Shown in pieces: positions 9,823 to 19,923 of a DNA stretch of 38,553 nucleotides. Both the position numbers and the translations under genes were made by a program. This DNA comes from Candidatus Kapaibacterium sp. (GTDB lineage: Bacteria; Bacteroidota; Ignavibacteria; Kapaibacteriales; UBA4661), in NCBI GenBank assembly GCA_025363605.1, contig JANYDO010000104.1, forward strand, positions 1-38,553, given 5' to 3'. The notes under the pieces are model-generated. The model saw nothing but the letters and a program-made list of their open reading frames with translations, did no database searches and was not told where the DNA came from. Numbering within the stretch: the stretch's first letter is position 1; every line of letters starts with the position of its first letter.

Positions 9823-10859
9823 TATGATATTCCTTCGATTTTGGAGAATGACGATAATCGTGTCCGCAGTTTACCCACCGAATAAGCCAACATGATGTCT
9901 TTGACATTGCCAAGATTTTAACGTGTAGTTGCGGTACTCTGCCAGAACGTATGCCATTGACAGAGGAAGGGACAACTCAAGTACTACCTAGGTTTTGTTG
10001 GAATACTTTTCGCTTTGGTAAGGTTTAGTGCTATGGAAGAAATTAACTACCACGGTAAATGGGTTGAAGTCTTTCTACGGGTTGCAAGGACTATACATAA
10101 AGAACCCTGTAGCATCCAGCGCGGAGAGAGGTTGAGCGCTGTTGGTGTCTGTGTCTGAATCATTTTAAGCGGAATTATGCAGCATACAACGAGTCAGGCT
10201 GCAATATACATCAAAGGCGTATAATCTCCATATTTTATTCAGGTAAGAAATGGTTGTGGAGCGAAGGAAAATTTTATCTCCATCATTGTCGCCGCCTGCA
10301 ATGCGGAGAACACAATTCACAACAAACACGCTCTGCTAATCCCTTCCCCTTGTCTCCGTCTGATGTACGAACATTCACCAAAACAGTATCCAGCACATGA
10401 TGCAGCATGGCTTGACGAAGGGATATTGCTTCTATGACGGGTAACAAACTTGCTTGCGATAAGGGAGGCAAGCAACACTTGCAAGTTCGTTTCCCAAATG
10501 CTCGTTGCGGGCGAGAATTAACGCCTGTAAGTCCTTGCTTTCATTGACTCTTGCCTGCGACTAGGGATTAGGCAGCGTGTAATATCCGTTAGAATGAGAA
10601 ATCACGAGGAGACATCTGGTGCAAAAATTCACAATCTGAGCGTTTTTTTCAAGAATTTTGGGGCGAAACGACATCTGGTTGGGGTGAATGGTAATCTGTC
10701 AATATTTTCCTATCATTTCCTCGAAAAGCATTAGGCGAAATGATGAGGAATCTCTAATTTTGAACACTAACGCCCGAACATAACAGGTTACGCACTGTAA
10801 CTAATAATTCTTTCTTCTCGTATTCCTTCACTTTCCAGTACATAGTTAGGATTAACACT
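9823..10859. other. Intergenic stretch of about 1 kb with no supported gene
   Basis: No frame here has a convincing start, length or family signature. Small structures are visible: a perfect 8-bp inverted repeat ATCATTTC (10712-10719) / GAAATGAT (10737-10744), and a repeated GACATCTGGT shortly upstream of deoC (about 10612 and 10669). It probably contains the divergent promoters of the LRR gene and deoC. I see no tRNA and no insertion-sequence ends. Confidence 0.5.
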
Positions 10860-11585
10860 ATGCCCACAGCTCTCACGTCCGAACAGCAACGCCTTGCCGC
10901 CATGATAGACCACACGCTTTTGAAACCGGAAGCGACCTTGCCTGCGGTGCAAAAACTCTGCGCCGAAGCGCGGGAATATGGCTTTGCTTCGGTCTGCGTG
11001 AACCCCGCATACGTGAAGGCGGCAGTACAAGAATTGCAAGGTTCAAACGTGAAAGTCTGTACGGTGATTGGTTTCCCGCTTGGTGCAAATACGACTGAAA
11101 CCAAAATGTATGAAGCAATCGCTGCCATTGACGCGGGCGCTACCGAAGTGGATATGGTGCTGAATATTGGTGCGTTGGTAGGCGGAAATTATCAAGCAGT
11201 GGAAGATGAAATTTTTGCCTTGGCATACGTGGCACACAAACGCGAGGATAAGCCAACAGCAATTCTCAAAGTCATCATCGAAACGGCATTACTCAACGAA
11301 GAGCAGAAAATTGCGGCTTGCGAGGCTGTTACCCGTGCAGGTGCAGATTTCATCAAAACTTCGACTGGTTTTGCTGCCTCCGGCGCAAGCGTTGAAGACA
11401 TTGCACTTATGAAAAAGTATGTCGGCGAAAATGTTCAGATAAAGGCTTCCGGTGGTATTCGAGACCTTGCTTTTACACAAGCGCTCATTAGTGCTGGAGC
11501 AAGTCGTATTGGAGCAAGCGCTGGTGTTGCGATTGTGGATGCTCTTGCAGGTAAGGTTGCTACGACTGCTGCGCAGGGCTATTGA
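10860..11585 (+). CDS. deoC: Deoxyribose-phosphate aldolase
   Basis: DeoC reversibly cleaves 2-deoxy-D-ribose 5-phosphate to glyceraldehyde 3-phosphate and acetaldehyde in deoxynucleoside catabolism in the cytoplasm. The protein has 241 residues, a normal length for the short bacterial form. Family landmarks are present: IDHTLLKP near residue 16, TEVDMVLN with Asp98, LKVIIET with Lys137, and FIKTSTGF with the Schiff-base lysine at residue 166, followed by the phosphate-binding KASGGIR and GASRIGAS segments. The start ATG at 10860 fits the family N-terminus. It is not obviously in an operon, as the next gene starts 129 bp downstream. No operator was recognised. Confidence 0.96.
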   Translation: MPTALTSEQQRLAAMIDHTLLKPEATLPAVQKLCAEAREYGFASVCVNPAYVKAAVQELQGSNVKVCTVIGFPLGANTTETKMYEAIAAIDAGATEVDMVLNIGALVGGNYQAVEDEIFALAYVAHKREDKPTAILKVIIETALLNEEQKIAACEAVTRAGADFIKTSTGFAASGASVEDIALMKKYVGENVQIKASGGIRDLAFTQALISAGASRIGASAGVAIVDALAGKVATTAAQGY

Positions 11586-11714
11586 TGCTTTGCACAACAT
11601 TGAAAAGTGCATGACTTCTGGTGTTCGTTGATTCTGAAATTCATCATTCATTGATTCTTAAACTCAAGCGATTATTTTTCTCTCCTATTTTTCACTTTCA
11701 TTTGGAGCGTTTCT

Positions 11715-12458
11715 ATGAAGTCTCTTTGGAAATCTTGTAGTGCTGCTGCCGTAGGGCTTGCAGTGTTTTTTTGCGCACACGCTGTCCTTTGGGCGCAGGG
11801 TTCCTCGACAACGCAGGAGCAACGTATAACCGAACAACGGACAACGACGAACGAGGACGGAAAGGTTGCTCGTACCTCGTCGGTTATCGAAACGAAAATC
11901 GAAGACATTACGCCACCGACACGACATCTCATCTATGCCGCGCCAATCAGAATGATTTGGATGGCGAATATCGGCTATATGCACTCACTCACGAATATGT
12001 TTGCTGTTGGCGGTAATCTTGAACTGCCGACATCGGTAGATGGTCGCGTTCTGCGTGGGTTTGGCGCATCAGTCGAAGGACGTTTTTATCCGGGAGCGAA
12101 TGGTTTGCGCGGTTTCTATCTCGCACCGGGGCTGAATCTGCATACCTTTACGGTTAATCAGTACGATTACAATTTTACGCCTGTTTTGCAGCCGAATGGC
12201 ATGTGGTCGCAGCAGCAAATAAGCCAAATAACCGTCACGCCTTTTTCGCTGGAAGTCGTTGGCGGATGGGTGTTTAATTGGGGTGATTTATCGCTGGATT
12301 TTGGCTTAGGCTTCAAAACTCACTTATCCGGCGGTGTTGATCCTGCGGTCGTCACGCCAAACACCTACATCACTGAGCGCGGCATAAGCAATGTTGGGCT
12401 GGATAGTTTTAGTGGCACAATGCCCGTTTTCCGCATCAATGTCGGATATTCTTGGTAG
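11715..12458 (+). CDS. Probable outer-membrane beta-barrel protein
   Basis: This is a 247-residue protein with a signal peptide ending WAQG near residue 28, followed by a Ser/Thr/Glu-rich segment (residues about 29-65). The rest has alternating hydrophobic, aromatic-rich strands (IGYMHSLTNMFAVGGNLEL, FGASVEGRFYPG, GFYLAPGLNLHTF, FSLEVVGGWVFNWGDLSLDFGLGFKTHL) and ends in RINVGYSW. The terminal aromatic residue and strand pattern are what outer-membrane barrels recognised by the BAM complex show; DUF3575-type small barrels are the closest look-alike. Its function is unknown. It ends 18 bp before a strong hairpin that separates it from the convergent T9SS gene. Confidence 0.75.
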   Translation: MKSLWKSCSAAAVGLAVFFCAHAVLWAQGSSTTQEQRITEQRTTTNEDGKVARTSSVIETKIEDITPPTRHLIYAAPIRMIWMANIGYMHSLTNMFAVGGNLELPTSVDGRVLRGFGASVEGRFYPGANGLRGFYLAPGLNLHTFTVNQYDYNFTPVLQPNGMWSQQQISQITVTPFSLEVVGGWVFNWGDLSLDFGLGFKTHLSGGVDPAVVTPNTYITERGISNVGLDSFSGTMPVFRINVGYSW

Positions 12459-12475
12459 AAATCATTGTCTGCATA

Positions 12476-12529
12476 AAACAAGAAGGCAGTTGCAAGCGCA
12501 TCGTGAGCGCAGTAACTGCCTTCTTGTTT
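12476..12529. terminator. Bidirectional intrinsic terminator
   Basis: A perfect 16-bp inverted repeat, AAACAAGAAGGCAGTT (12476-12491) and its complement (12514-12529), encloses a 22-nt loop. A-rich and T-rich ends lie on the outer sides. It sits between the convergent outer-membrane gene (plus) and the T9SS gene (minus), so it can stop transcription from both directions. Confidence 0.85.
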
Positions 12530-12553
12530 ACAGAAAAACTGCCTTGGTATTTT

Positions 12554-15500
12554 TTATCGAACTACCTGCACCTGCTTCACAACGCGCTGTGTTGGCGTTT
12601 GGACGCTAACAAAATACACGCCTTGCGCCATATCACCCAGCGCGGACGAAAAGTCGTAATCGCCGGGGACAAGTTCCGCCGAGACAAGCGTTTTAATGGT
12701 CTGCCCGAAGACGTTGCTAATACTAACCGTTGTTTCGCCACCTTCAAAGGTTTTTACTGATACTATGAATGCTCCGGGTGTGGGATTCGGAGCGATTGCG
12801 ACGACAGGTTTGCTTTCTGCTACAAAAAGTCGTGTCCCGCCTGCATCCGAAAGTCCCGTCAGCGTGAATAGTCCGGGACGGCGCACGAGTACCGAAATGT
12901 TTGGTGCAGAAAGATTGGTGAGCGAAAGCGGCGTTGCGACGCTGTTTCCAAGCAACGCACGAAAGCGAAAGCGCTTAATAACAGAATCGCGTGTCAAGCG
13001 AATTTGTGGGTCGGATTTGAGTTGAGCGCGGAAATTCACGAGACGCTCGCCATTGCTCACAACAGATTGCAAGCGGGTTTCCTCGTCCACCGGCTCTAAA
13101 AGCGAAGCATTGAAGCGTAGTACGCCGGACACAGACGGCATTTGTGTCGGCGCGAGAGCCGGAAGGTTCTGCCGCGTCCCCAATTTTAGTGCTATCTCAA
13201 TGGTATCACCCGGCTTTGCACGGTAAAAATCATCCAGCTCCAAGAATGCCCGTGCTGTGGTTGCTGACTGCGAAAGCGACGAGCGATAAATAGCATTGCC
13301 GTCTAAACCCGCATAAATGTTTATGCCATCGCTCCCTAGCGCATAAACATCCTGTGCGGTGCTTAGGAAGCCATCATTCAGTCGCTCCCATGTTTGCCCG
13401 TCAGCACTTCGCCACACACCATTGCTAAGTGTTCCGGCATATAACATACCGCCCAAAACATGGAGTGACAGGATATAGGAACTTTTGATTTGACGCGGTG
13501 CATTGTCCAAGGGTAGCCAGCGTGTTCGTGCGCCATTTGTGCGAAACAATCCGGCATCTGTCCCAACGTAAAGGTTATCACGGAAGGTAGCAAAACAGCG
13601 TGTATAATCTTCGTCCCCTGTGCCATTATCAAGGATGATTCGCGTCCAGTTCGGTGATGCTGCAAGTGGGTTGGGAGACCAATAAGTACCACTGCCATAT
13701 GTGCCAACATAGATGCCCGCACCCGGTCCATCTTCAAAGGCATAAATGGGGTATAGTAGAGCAGACGAAGGCAAAGGTATTTCGCGCCAACTCACACCGT
13801 TGGTTGTAGAAGCATACATATAGCTTTCACTGCCGATAGCTGTTCCGGCATAAAGAACATTACGATCATCAATGGAAATAGTCAAAACACCCGGTTGAGG
13901 GCTCAGTGGTTTAGGGTTGGTATTGCTTATAGGAAATTTCGAAGTAATTGCCCATGTCAGCCCATTATCCAATGAACGATAGACACCGTTATTGTCAGGA
14001 TCGGAAGCGTAGTACAAACACGTATAAACAGCATCGGACTGTGTGGCAAAGGCATTCACATACACACCGCGAAGTCCATTATTGGCAGCTTGCCACGAAG
14101 CCCCATTATCCGCGCTTCGGAAGACACCGCTGCCTTCAGTTCCTGCAAGGATTGCACCGCGTGATTGCGTGATTGCATAGACGCGCGTGGCTGTGAGTCC
14201 TGTATTGACCGCTTGCCAAGTTACGCCTTGATTAGAGGAACGAAAAACACCGGCAAGGGTTCCGGCATACAGCGTGGAACCATTTGTGGTTAATGCTTCA
14301 ACCGTTGGCTCCGTAAAGCCTACCGTTGCGGGATCGGTGGGAAGATTCCACAAAGCACCATCTACTAAGCGCCGCCGTGCTACTCCGGCGTTCGTACCAA
14401 GATACAGGGTTTCGTTGGCAATCACCGCATTGTAAACTCGATAATAAGAAGTATTGTTATGCAAACTGTCAAGACCTTCTTCATAGAGCCAAGACTCACC
14501 ATTATTGGCTGTGATATAGACATCCGAATAGTCCACAGTGCCAGTGCTATCACGAAGATCCACTATCGCCACAAGCTGACCATTCGCACTTGCAAAACCC
14601 GAAACAATATATCCGTCCTTTTTCGGAATAGCATCGCTATTGATCGCTCGCCATGTGGCAGCACTGTCGTCTGAAATATAGACACCGTAGCCGACAGTTC
14701 CGGCAACTATGCTGCTGCCGTGAGCTGCCAAAGAGTGTACTTCAGCTTCACTGTCATCAAAGCCTTTCATCGTAGGTGTCCATTGTTTGCGTAGAAGCGA
14801 GTATTGGTATATTCCATACGATGTTCCGGCAAGCAAGCGTCCACCGTACTGAAGAAGGCTAAAGACCTCGGCTTTACGATTGATACCAGTTGTAGGTAGC
14901 GAAATCCACGTTTTTCCTGTATCGGCAGAAGCGTACAAGCCCGCATCGGTGCTGATGTATGCCAGCGTATCGCGCCCACGACCAATGGAAATAGAATTGA
15001 CTTGTAACGCTCCCTTTGCAGTTAAGCCAGTGTTGCTCGGCAGCCACACTGCACCATTGGAATTTGACCGATAAATACCGCTTCGCGTCCCGGCTAGTAG
15101 GACGTTGCCTGCTGCTACGCCTAAAGCATGTACTTGTCCACTATTCGGACCGCCGGTTGATTCCCAAAAGATAGCTGGTTTGGAAAGTCCTGTGAGCGTT
15201 ACGGCTTCTTCGATTGTGCCGGAACGTATCACCAAACGCCCTGTAAATTCACCCGCCGATTTGGGGCTAAAGCGCACAAAAACTTGTCCGCGTGAGGTGA
15301 TTGGCGAGTTTTTCGGCGTTACGATACGCACAGTATCGCTAAAAACGCCTGTCGCTGTTGTGGAAACCTTGAAGCCTACGGGAGCAATGACAGTAATGTC
15401 GGTCAAAAACGATGACCCGCTCAGACGTAAGGTTTGAACTGCCGCATCATCACCGAGGTTTACCGTACCGCAATCTAAGCGGTCAGCGTCAGGGCGAAGA

Positions 15501-16354
15501 ACGGTTGCACGAGTGGAAGAGATATAACTCAACGTCCAGCCGGGAGTGAATCGGTCATCGTTGCCGGAAATATCTTCGTCGGTCGTGAAGCGCACAACGA
15601 CGATACTATCATTCACAACAAACGAAGGCGGCAGCGTAGAGCCGGTGAATTGTCCAATAATACGCGGTTCTTCAACGCCGGCAATGATGCTGACAAAATC
15701 GTAGTCGTCCTCAATATTCAATGAATCAAACTGCAAAAGAATTTGCTTTGCATCTTTGGGGCGAATAAGCCAGAGAGCATCAAGGTTGCCTTGATAGCCT
15801 TCTTGAAGAGCTTTCCCCGTGCGGTCGCGGAACACGCTTTCTGTCGCAGTCGTAAAATCAGTGAATGTGGAATAGGTTATAGTCCAGCCCGTAGCTGTAT
15901 CGTGTCTTGTTTCGCCAGCAATGGAGGCATCGGTGATAAATTGTATTGTTACCGCGCTGTCTGGAATAGTCAATATAGAAGGGAGATTTGCTCCGCTATA
16001 CGTCGCCAAAAGTTTTGTCGTATCAAAACGCTGAAGATTGCCACCTGCGAAAATGCGAACCAAATCCCGCCCGCGCTGCGTGTTCAGCGAATCGAAGCGC
16101 AGGATAATGGTCTTCGTGCCGAGAACGTTTGCGGGCTTGATGAGCCAAAAAGCATTTAGGTTGTTAGCGTAGGGACGGCTGCGGTCAGCACCTTCACGGT
16201 CGCGGAAGGTACCGAGGGACGGCGTGAGGACTTGCGCATAACGGCTTGTCTGTGCCGGAAGACGCTCCGGTAATATGCCAACAAATGTTATCAATACCCC
16301 CCATAGCCCAAGAACAAGGCGAGAGAGAGCGGCAGTGCGTAGAATGAGGTTCAT
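12554..16354 (-). CDS. T9SS-sorted CUB / BNR-propeller surface protein
   Basis: This is a 1266-residue secreted protein. The start at ATG 16354 is chosen because it is followed at once by a signal peptide ending LPAQ. In order I see two CUB-like domains (about residues 36-285, repeated pattern LGTFRDR.G...YA.NLNA.WLI.P and ILLQFDSLN), and an Ig-like domain with LDCGTVNLGD and FVRFSPKSAGEFTG (about 290-395). A long set of BNR/sortilin-type propeller blades follows (about 400-1040, motifs YRS.DNG.TW and LYAGT). Then comes a cohesin-like domain (about 1045-1185, RAKPGDTIEIALKLG) and a Por/T9SS C-terminal sorting domain (PNPTPGAFIVSV ... GVYFVSVQT.....KQVQVVR). Such proteins cross the outer membrane through the type IX system and are anchored at the cell surface. 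The gene is last in a minus-strand series after cysS, 58 bp downstream. Confidence 0.92.
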   Translation of the reverse strand: MNLILRTAALSRLVLGLWGVLITFVGILPERLPAQTSRYAQVLTPSLGTFRDREGADRSRPYANNLNAFWLIKPANVLGTKTIILRFDSLNTQRGRDLVRIFAGGNLQRFDTTKLLATYSGANLPSILTIPDSAVTIQFITDASIAGETRHDTATGWTITYSTFTDFTTATESVFRDRTGKALQEGYQGNLDALWLIRPKDAKQILLQFDSLNIEDDYDFVSIIAGVEEPRIIGQFTGSTLPPSFVVNDSIVVVRFTTDEDISGNDDRFTPGWTLSYISSTRATVLRPDADRLDCGTVNLGDDAAVQTLRLSGSSFLTDITVIAPVGFKVSTTATGVFSDTVRIVTPKNSPITSRGQVFVRFSPKSAGEFTGRLVIRSGTIEEAVTLTGLSKPAIFWESTGGPNSGQVHALGVAAGNVLLAGTRSGIYRSNSNGAVWLPSNTGLTAKGALQVNSISIGRGRDTLAYISTDAGLYASADTGKTWISLPTTGINRKAEVFSLLQYGGRLLAGTSYGIYQYSLLRKQWTPTMKGFDDSEAEVHSLAAHGSSIVAGTVGYGVYISDDSAATWRAINSDAIPKKDGYIVSGFASANGQLVAIVDLRDSTGTVDYSDVYITANNGESWLYEEGLDSLHNNTSYYRVYNAVIANETLYLGTNAGVARRRLVDGALWNLPTDPATVGFTEPTVEALTTNGSTLYAGTLAGVFRSSNQGVTWQAVNTGLTATRVYAITQSRGAILAGTEGSGVFRSADNGASWQAANNGLRGVYVNAFATQSDAVYTCLYYASDPDNNGVYRSLDNGLTWAITSKFPISNTNPKPLSPQPGVLTISIDDRNVLYAGTAIGSESYMYASTTNGVSWREIPLPSSALLYPIYAFEDGPGAGIYVGTYGSGTYWSPNPLAASPNWTRIILDNGTGDEDYTRCFATFRDNLYVGTDAGLFRTNGARTRWLPLDNAPRQIKSSYILSLHVLGGMLYAGTLSNGVWRSADGQTWERLNDGFLSTAQDVYALGSDGINIYAGLDGNAIYRSSLSQSATTARAFLELDDFYRAKPGDTIEIALKLGTRQNLPALAPTQMPSVSGVLRFNASLLEPVDEETRLQSVVSNGERLVNFRAQLKSDPQIRLTRDSVIKRFRFRALLGNSVATPLSLTNLSAPNISVLVRRPGLFTLTGLSDAGGTRLFVAESKPVVAIAPNPTPGAFIVSVKTFEGGETTVSISNVFGQTIKTLVSAELVPGDYDFSSALGDMAQGVYFVSVQTPTQRVVKQVQVVR

Positions 16355-16412
16355 AGCGTGTGAGCGGAAAAAGAATCCGAAAAAAAAATCGTATTGAATG
16401 CTGCAACCAAAC

Positions 16413-17882
16413 TTATGCTTTCTCCAGCGCAAAGCCGTCTTTTGTGTCTTTTACCACGAAGCCGAGCGCGGCAATTGCACCACGCAAACGGTCGGATTCA
16501 GCAAAATTCTTTGATCGTTTTGCTTTCCAACGCTCTTCGGCAAGATGTTGCACTTCGGGCGGAACGTTCAGCATTTGAGCGGGACGCGCTGAGAAATGCC
16601 ATACATCGAAGATGTTATTGAGTTCTTGAAGAAAACCCAACAACGAAGCGGCTTGTGTAGCATCCACGCCACTCGCGGGATTGCGGTTCAGATAGGTGAA
16701 GAGTTCTGCCAGCGCTTTTGGTGTCTGGAGGTCGTTCGCAAGTTCTTGAAAGACCGAAGTGCGGAGGCTTTGAGCGCTTTCATGCGTAGTGGCAGGAGCG
16801 ATTGCGCCTTGCGCACGCTCCCAGAGGTCATAGATGTATTCCTGCACCCGCAGGCGCGCCTTGCGCCCCGATTCCAAACCGGCAAAGGTAAAATTCAAGC
16901 GGGAAGCGTAATGAACCGAAAGCATCAGCCAGCGTACGTCAAGCGTATCTATGCCTTTTTGCAGAAGATCGCGCAGGGTGAAGAAATTTCCTTTGGATTT
17001 GGACATTTTCTCGCCCTCTACCTCAAGAAATTCATTGTGGCACCAGTAATTCACTGGTTCTACGCCGTATCCTGCTTTGCTTTGAGCAATTTCGTCTTCA
17101 TGGTGCGGGAAGCATAAGTCCACACCTCCGGTATGAATATCAAATGGCAACTCTAAGATTTCATGCGCCATTGCGGAACATTCGATGTGCCAACCCGGGC
17201 GACCGACAACATCCTTGCCTTCAAATTCAAAATCCCATGCCGGTTCGCCCTCTTTGTGTCCTTTCCAGAGTACGAAATCGCTCACGCTTTCGCGTTCGTA
17301 TTCGTCGGCATCAATCCGCACGCCTTCTTGAAAATTATCAAAATCAATGTTGAAGAGCTTGCCGTATTTGTCTGCTTTGCGCCATGCACCGACGTTGAAA
17401 TAGACGCTGCCGCCGCGCTCGTAGGCAAAACCATTGGCAGCAATACGACGAATGAGGTCTTGCATCTGCGGGAAATAATCGGTTGCGAACGGCATTTTGT
17501 AGAATCCGCTTTTACGAATACCGACGGCTTCAATATCACGGACAAATTCGTCGGTGTAAAACTGCGTGAAACGCTTGAGATTCTGCTTCGGGTCGGCGCT
17601 TTGTTCGCCCATTTCCGTGCGCCATTCCGCTGAACCGACGGCGCTGTCTCGAATTGTTTTGTCATCAATATCGGTGACGTTCATCACCCACTGCACCTTG
17701 TAGCCACCCACCACACGGAGAACGCGCTGCAAGAGGTCGGGAAAAAGAAATGCTCGCAAATTACCGATGTGAGCGTAGTTGTACGGTGTCGGACCGCAGG
17801 AATACATTCGCACTACGCCCGCGCGGGCAGACGTGAAGGACTCAACTGAACGTGTAAGCGTGTTGGAGATATGAATCTGCAT
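16413..17882 (-). CDS. cysS: Cysteinyl-tRNA synthetase
   Basis: This class I aminoacyl-tRNA synthetase charges tRNA-Cys with cysteine. The protein has 489 residues, a normal length. I start it at ATG 17882, where the family N-terminus MQIHISNTLT begins; an upstream in-frame extension has no family character. The sequence shows the zinc ligand Cys29 in YSCGPT, the HIGH-type motif HIGN at 38-41, VTDIDDKTI, GWHIECSAM and HHEDE zinc-site segments, and EKMSKSKGN (KMSKS loop, about residue 290). The anticodon-binding helical region follows, with a typical SDRLRGAIAALGFVVKDT terminus. It lies 82 bp downstream of the CobW-like gene on the same strand. Confidence 0.97.
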   Translation of the reverse strand: MQIHISNTLTRSVESFTSARAGVVRMYSCGPTPYNYAHIGNLRAFLFPDLLQRVLRVVGGYKVQWVMNVTDIDDKTIRDSAVGSAEWRTEMGEQSADPKQNLKRFTQFYTDEFVRDIEAVGIRKSGFYKMPFATDYFPQMQDLIRRIAANGFAYERGGSVYFNVGAWRKADKYGKLFNIDFDNFQEGVRIDADEYERESVSDFVLWKGHKEGEPAWDFEFEGKDVVGRPGWHIECSAMAHEILELPFDIHTGGVDLCFPHHEDEIAQSKAGYGVEPVNYWCHNEFLEVEGEKMSKSKGNFFTLRDLLQKGIDTLDVRWLMLSVHYASRLNFTFAGLESGRKARLRVQEYIYDLWERAQGAIAPATTHESAQSLRTSVFQELANDLQTPKALAELFTYLNRNPASGVDATQAASLLGFLQELNNIFDVWHFSARPAQMLNVPPEVQHLAEERWKAKRSKNFAESDRLRGAIAALGFVVKDTKDGFALEKA

Positions 17883-17964
17883 AGCTTGGAAAATCGAATG
17901 ATAAGGACTTGTCGTTAGCACAAATCTACAAAATTTCCCCGCCGAGACAAGAAAGATTCCTGTT

Positions 17965-18951
17965 TCAATGTGGCGAATGATTGTGCTCGTGGTCAATCAT
18001 GCCAATACTACGCACCGTTCCGGCTTCAATACGTGCTCCCAGCGTTTGAAATTGCTCCTGAAGGCTCGTGAGCGAAAGATTCTGCCCGATAAGAAAAAGC
18101 TCGCTTACAGCAGAAAAAGACGGCTCAAGAGGCTGATAATTCCACGCCCCGGCAACGAAATTGACAATACTTGCTTGAGCAGAATCACCAAAGCGGACAA
18201 GACCTTTCAATCGCACAAGGTTCGGCGGAAGATTGGCGAGGAGCTTTTCAAAAGCAGAGAAATCAACGCTTTGGGGCAAAAAAACGCGGAAAGCTGTGAT
18301 TTCGTCACGGAGGAGGTGTTCTTGATGATGCGTTTCTTCGTCAGGCACGAAGCGCTCTCGGGGCGCAAAGGCTTGGAGCAGAAACGCAGTGTCGGCACTA
18401 CCATTGGTAAGGCGAGCGATTGCAGCACGGGGGTTGAGCGCACGGAGTTCTTGCTCCAGATTGCTGACAGATTCAGGCTTTCTGACCAAATCCATTTTGG
18501 AAATGAGCAAAAAATCGGCTGCTGTAATTTGGGCATTGACGATATGGAAGAGCGTTTGGAAACGGCGGAGATTGAGCGCATCCACGACACAAAGGGTAGA
18601 ATCAAGCGGGAAGCGCATAAAGGCTAAATCGCGCTGTACCTGTGCGGCATCGGCAAGACCGGTTGCTTCAATAAAAATTCGCTCGGCACCCCGTTCCACA
18701 ACTTGCGTGAGGGCAGTTTGAAAATCGTTAATCGCCGAGCAACACAGGCATCCGCCCGGCACGTCCAAAATCTCAACATTTGCGTTTGAAGCGGAAAGCC
18801 GCACCCCGTCAAACATTACCGCGCCGAAGTCGTTGACAATGATAGCAATTTTTTCTTTCAGAAGTTGACGCTCCAAGAGGCGCACAAAGAATTGTGTTTT
18901 TCCGCTCCCCAAATAGCCGGTAACGAGGTGAATACTAGGCTGGTACGTCAT
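17965..18951 (-). CDS. CobW/COG0523-family GTPase (metal chaperone type)
   Basis: This is a 328-residue G3E GTPase. Starting at ATG 18951 gives MTYQPSIHLVTGYLGSGKT, with the Walker A loop GYLGSGKT at residues 12-19. The family metal-binding motif GCLCC is at 67-71 (PGGCLCC), followed by IEATGLADA and the base-recognition segment SKMDLV. The C-terminal CobW domain ends in the His-rich tail DHEHNHSPH, which supports Zn or Co binding. Members deliver metals to client enzymes (zinc-dependent enzymes, cobalamin synthesis, nitrile hydratase); the client cannot be read from this neighbourhood. It starts 16 bp after the LysE-family gene stops, so the two are probably co-transcribed. Confidence 0.9.
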   Translation of the reverse strand: MTYQPSIHLVTGYLGSGKTQFFVRLLERQLLKEKIAIIVNDFGAVMFDGVRLSASNANVEILDVPGGCLCCSAINDFQTALTQVVERGAERIFIEATGLADAAQVQRDLAFMRFPLDSTLCVVDALNLRRFQTLFHIVNAQITAADFLLISKMDLVRKPESVSNLEQELRALNPRAAIARLTNGSADTAFLLQAFAPRERFVPDEETHHQEHLLRDEITAFRVFLPQSVDFSAFEKLLANLPPNLVRLKGLVRFGDSAQASIVNFVAGAWNYQPLEPSFSAVSELFLIGQNLSLTSLQEQFQTLGARIEAGTVRSIGMIDHEHNHSPH

Positions 18952-18967
18952 AGAGATAGTACGCACC

Positions 18968-19717
18968 TTAAAATGCGATGCTCAATTTCAAGAGGTCACG
19001 CAAAATTAACAAAAGTGCGTGTGCAAAACGCTCGTATCCCCAATATGTCCCGAATCCAATCATTGTCACGCCCAGAAGCCGATTAATTTTAACCATCACT
19101 GCACTCGAAAATATGTGGCGATAGCGCAGCGTCATCGAAGTCAAGAACACCAACCACGACAAGACTCCCGTGGCATAACCAAGCGCAAAAACAATATGCT
19201 GCATCATCACACCGGACTGCATAAAGCCATACTTGGAAGCAACGTAGGAAACAGTCGTCATCAGAGGAATAAATGTAGGATTAGCAAGATGTGTCAGCGA
19301 GAGCGCTACTCCGATGAAAAATGGTCCATAGACCGCAATACGACTCATCACGCCAAAAGTTGGCTCAGGAACGGTAACGTCATCATCGGTAGGAAGCTCT
19401 TCACTAGCTTTCGTGAGATTGGAACGGAGGCTGATAATACCATAAACAATCAAGCCCACAACAGCAACAGCCTGAACGATAGTCAGCGCGTAGGGAAAAC
19501 GTAGTAAGAAGCGATCCACAGTAGAAACGATAGTACCGGTAGCGAGGGAAAACACAAAACTGTAAATAACATCCAGCATTGCAATACCGTAGGCAATACG
19601 AAGCGCATACTGTTTACCGTGATTGAGTGCGGCACGCACAATAATCACCAGCACAGGACCGGGCGGAATAGCCACCAGCAGCCCCAGCACTATTCCCGTA
19701 AGAAGTGTCAATATCAT
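18968..19717 (-). CDS. LysE/RhtB-family inner-membrane exporter
   Basis: This is a 249-residue integral membrane protein with about six hydrophobic segments. It begins MILTLLTGIVLGLLVAIPPGPVLVIIVRAAL, which carries the PPGP motif and following helix characteristic of the LysE/RhtB amino-acid exporter family. An acidic cytoplasmic loop (ELPTDDDVTVPEP, about residues 107-120) splits the two halves. Family members export amino acids or other small metabolites by proton exchange, but the substrate is not predictable here. It is the first gene of the minus-strand series with the CobW-like GTPase and cysS, and is divergent from the YbbR-like gene. Confidence 0.85.
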   Translation of the reverse strand: MILTLLTGIVLGLLVAIPPGPVLVIIVRAALNHGKQYALRIAYGIAMLDVIYSFVFSLATGTIVSTVDRFLLRFPYALTIVQAVAVVGLIVYGIISLRSNLTKASEELPTDDDVTVPEPTFGVMSRIAVYGPFFIGVALSLTHLANPTFIPLMTTVSYVASKYGFMQSGVMMQHIVFALGYATGVLSWLVFLTSMTLRYRHIFSSAVMVKINRLLGVTMIGFGTYWGYERFAHALLLILRDLLKLSIAF

Positions 19718-19923
19718 AGAATCTCGATCGAATAGAACTCAAGGTAAATTGTCAACTTGCGTATGACAATAATTTTTTGTTCTCTGTTACGTTGAACAAC
19801 CACAAAAAGTTATTGTTTTTTGGAGGAAATTGTTCAAACTTACAGTTCTTTTTGAACATAGCAAAACAGAACAAACAAAATACCATCAGTAAAGCCACTC
19901 ATTAGAAAGCACTCAGTTCATTT
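19718..19923. promoter_or_regulatory. Divergent promoter region with inverted repeat TGTTCAAA
   Basis: This 206-bp gap separates the divergent LysE-family and YbbR-like genes, so both promoters must lie here unless they are further upstream. A perfect 8-bp inverted repeat, TGTTCAAA (19831-19838) / TTTGAACA (19851-19858), could be an operator. No specific regulator can be named. Confidence 0.4.

Noticed and set aside
10283-10471. 62-codon minus-strand frame in the intergenic region
   Set aside because: Short, Cys/Arg-rich composition, no ribosome-binding site and no recognisable family.
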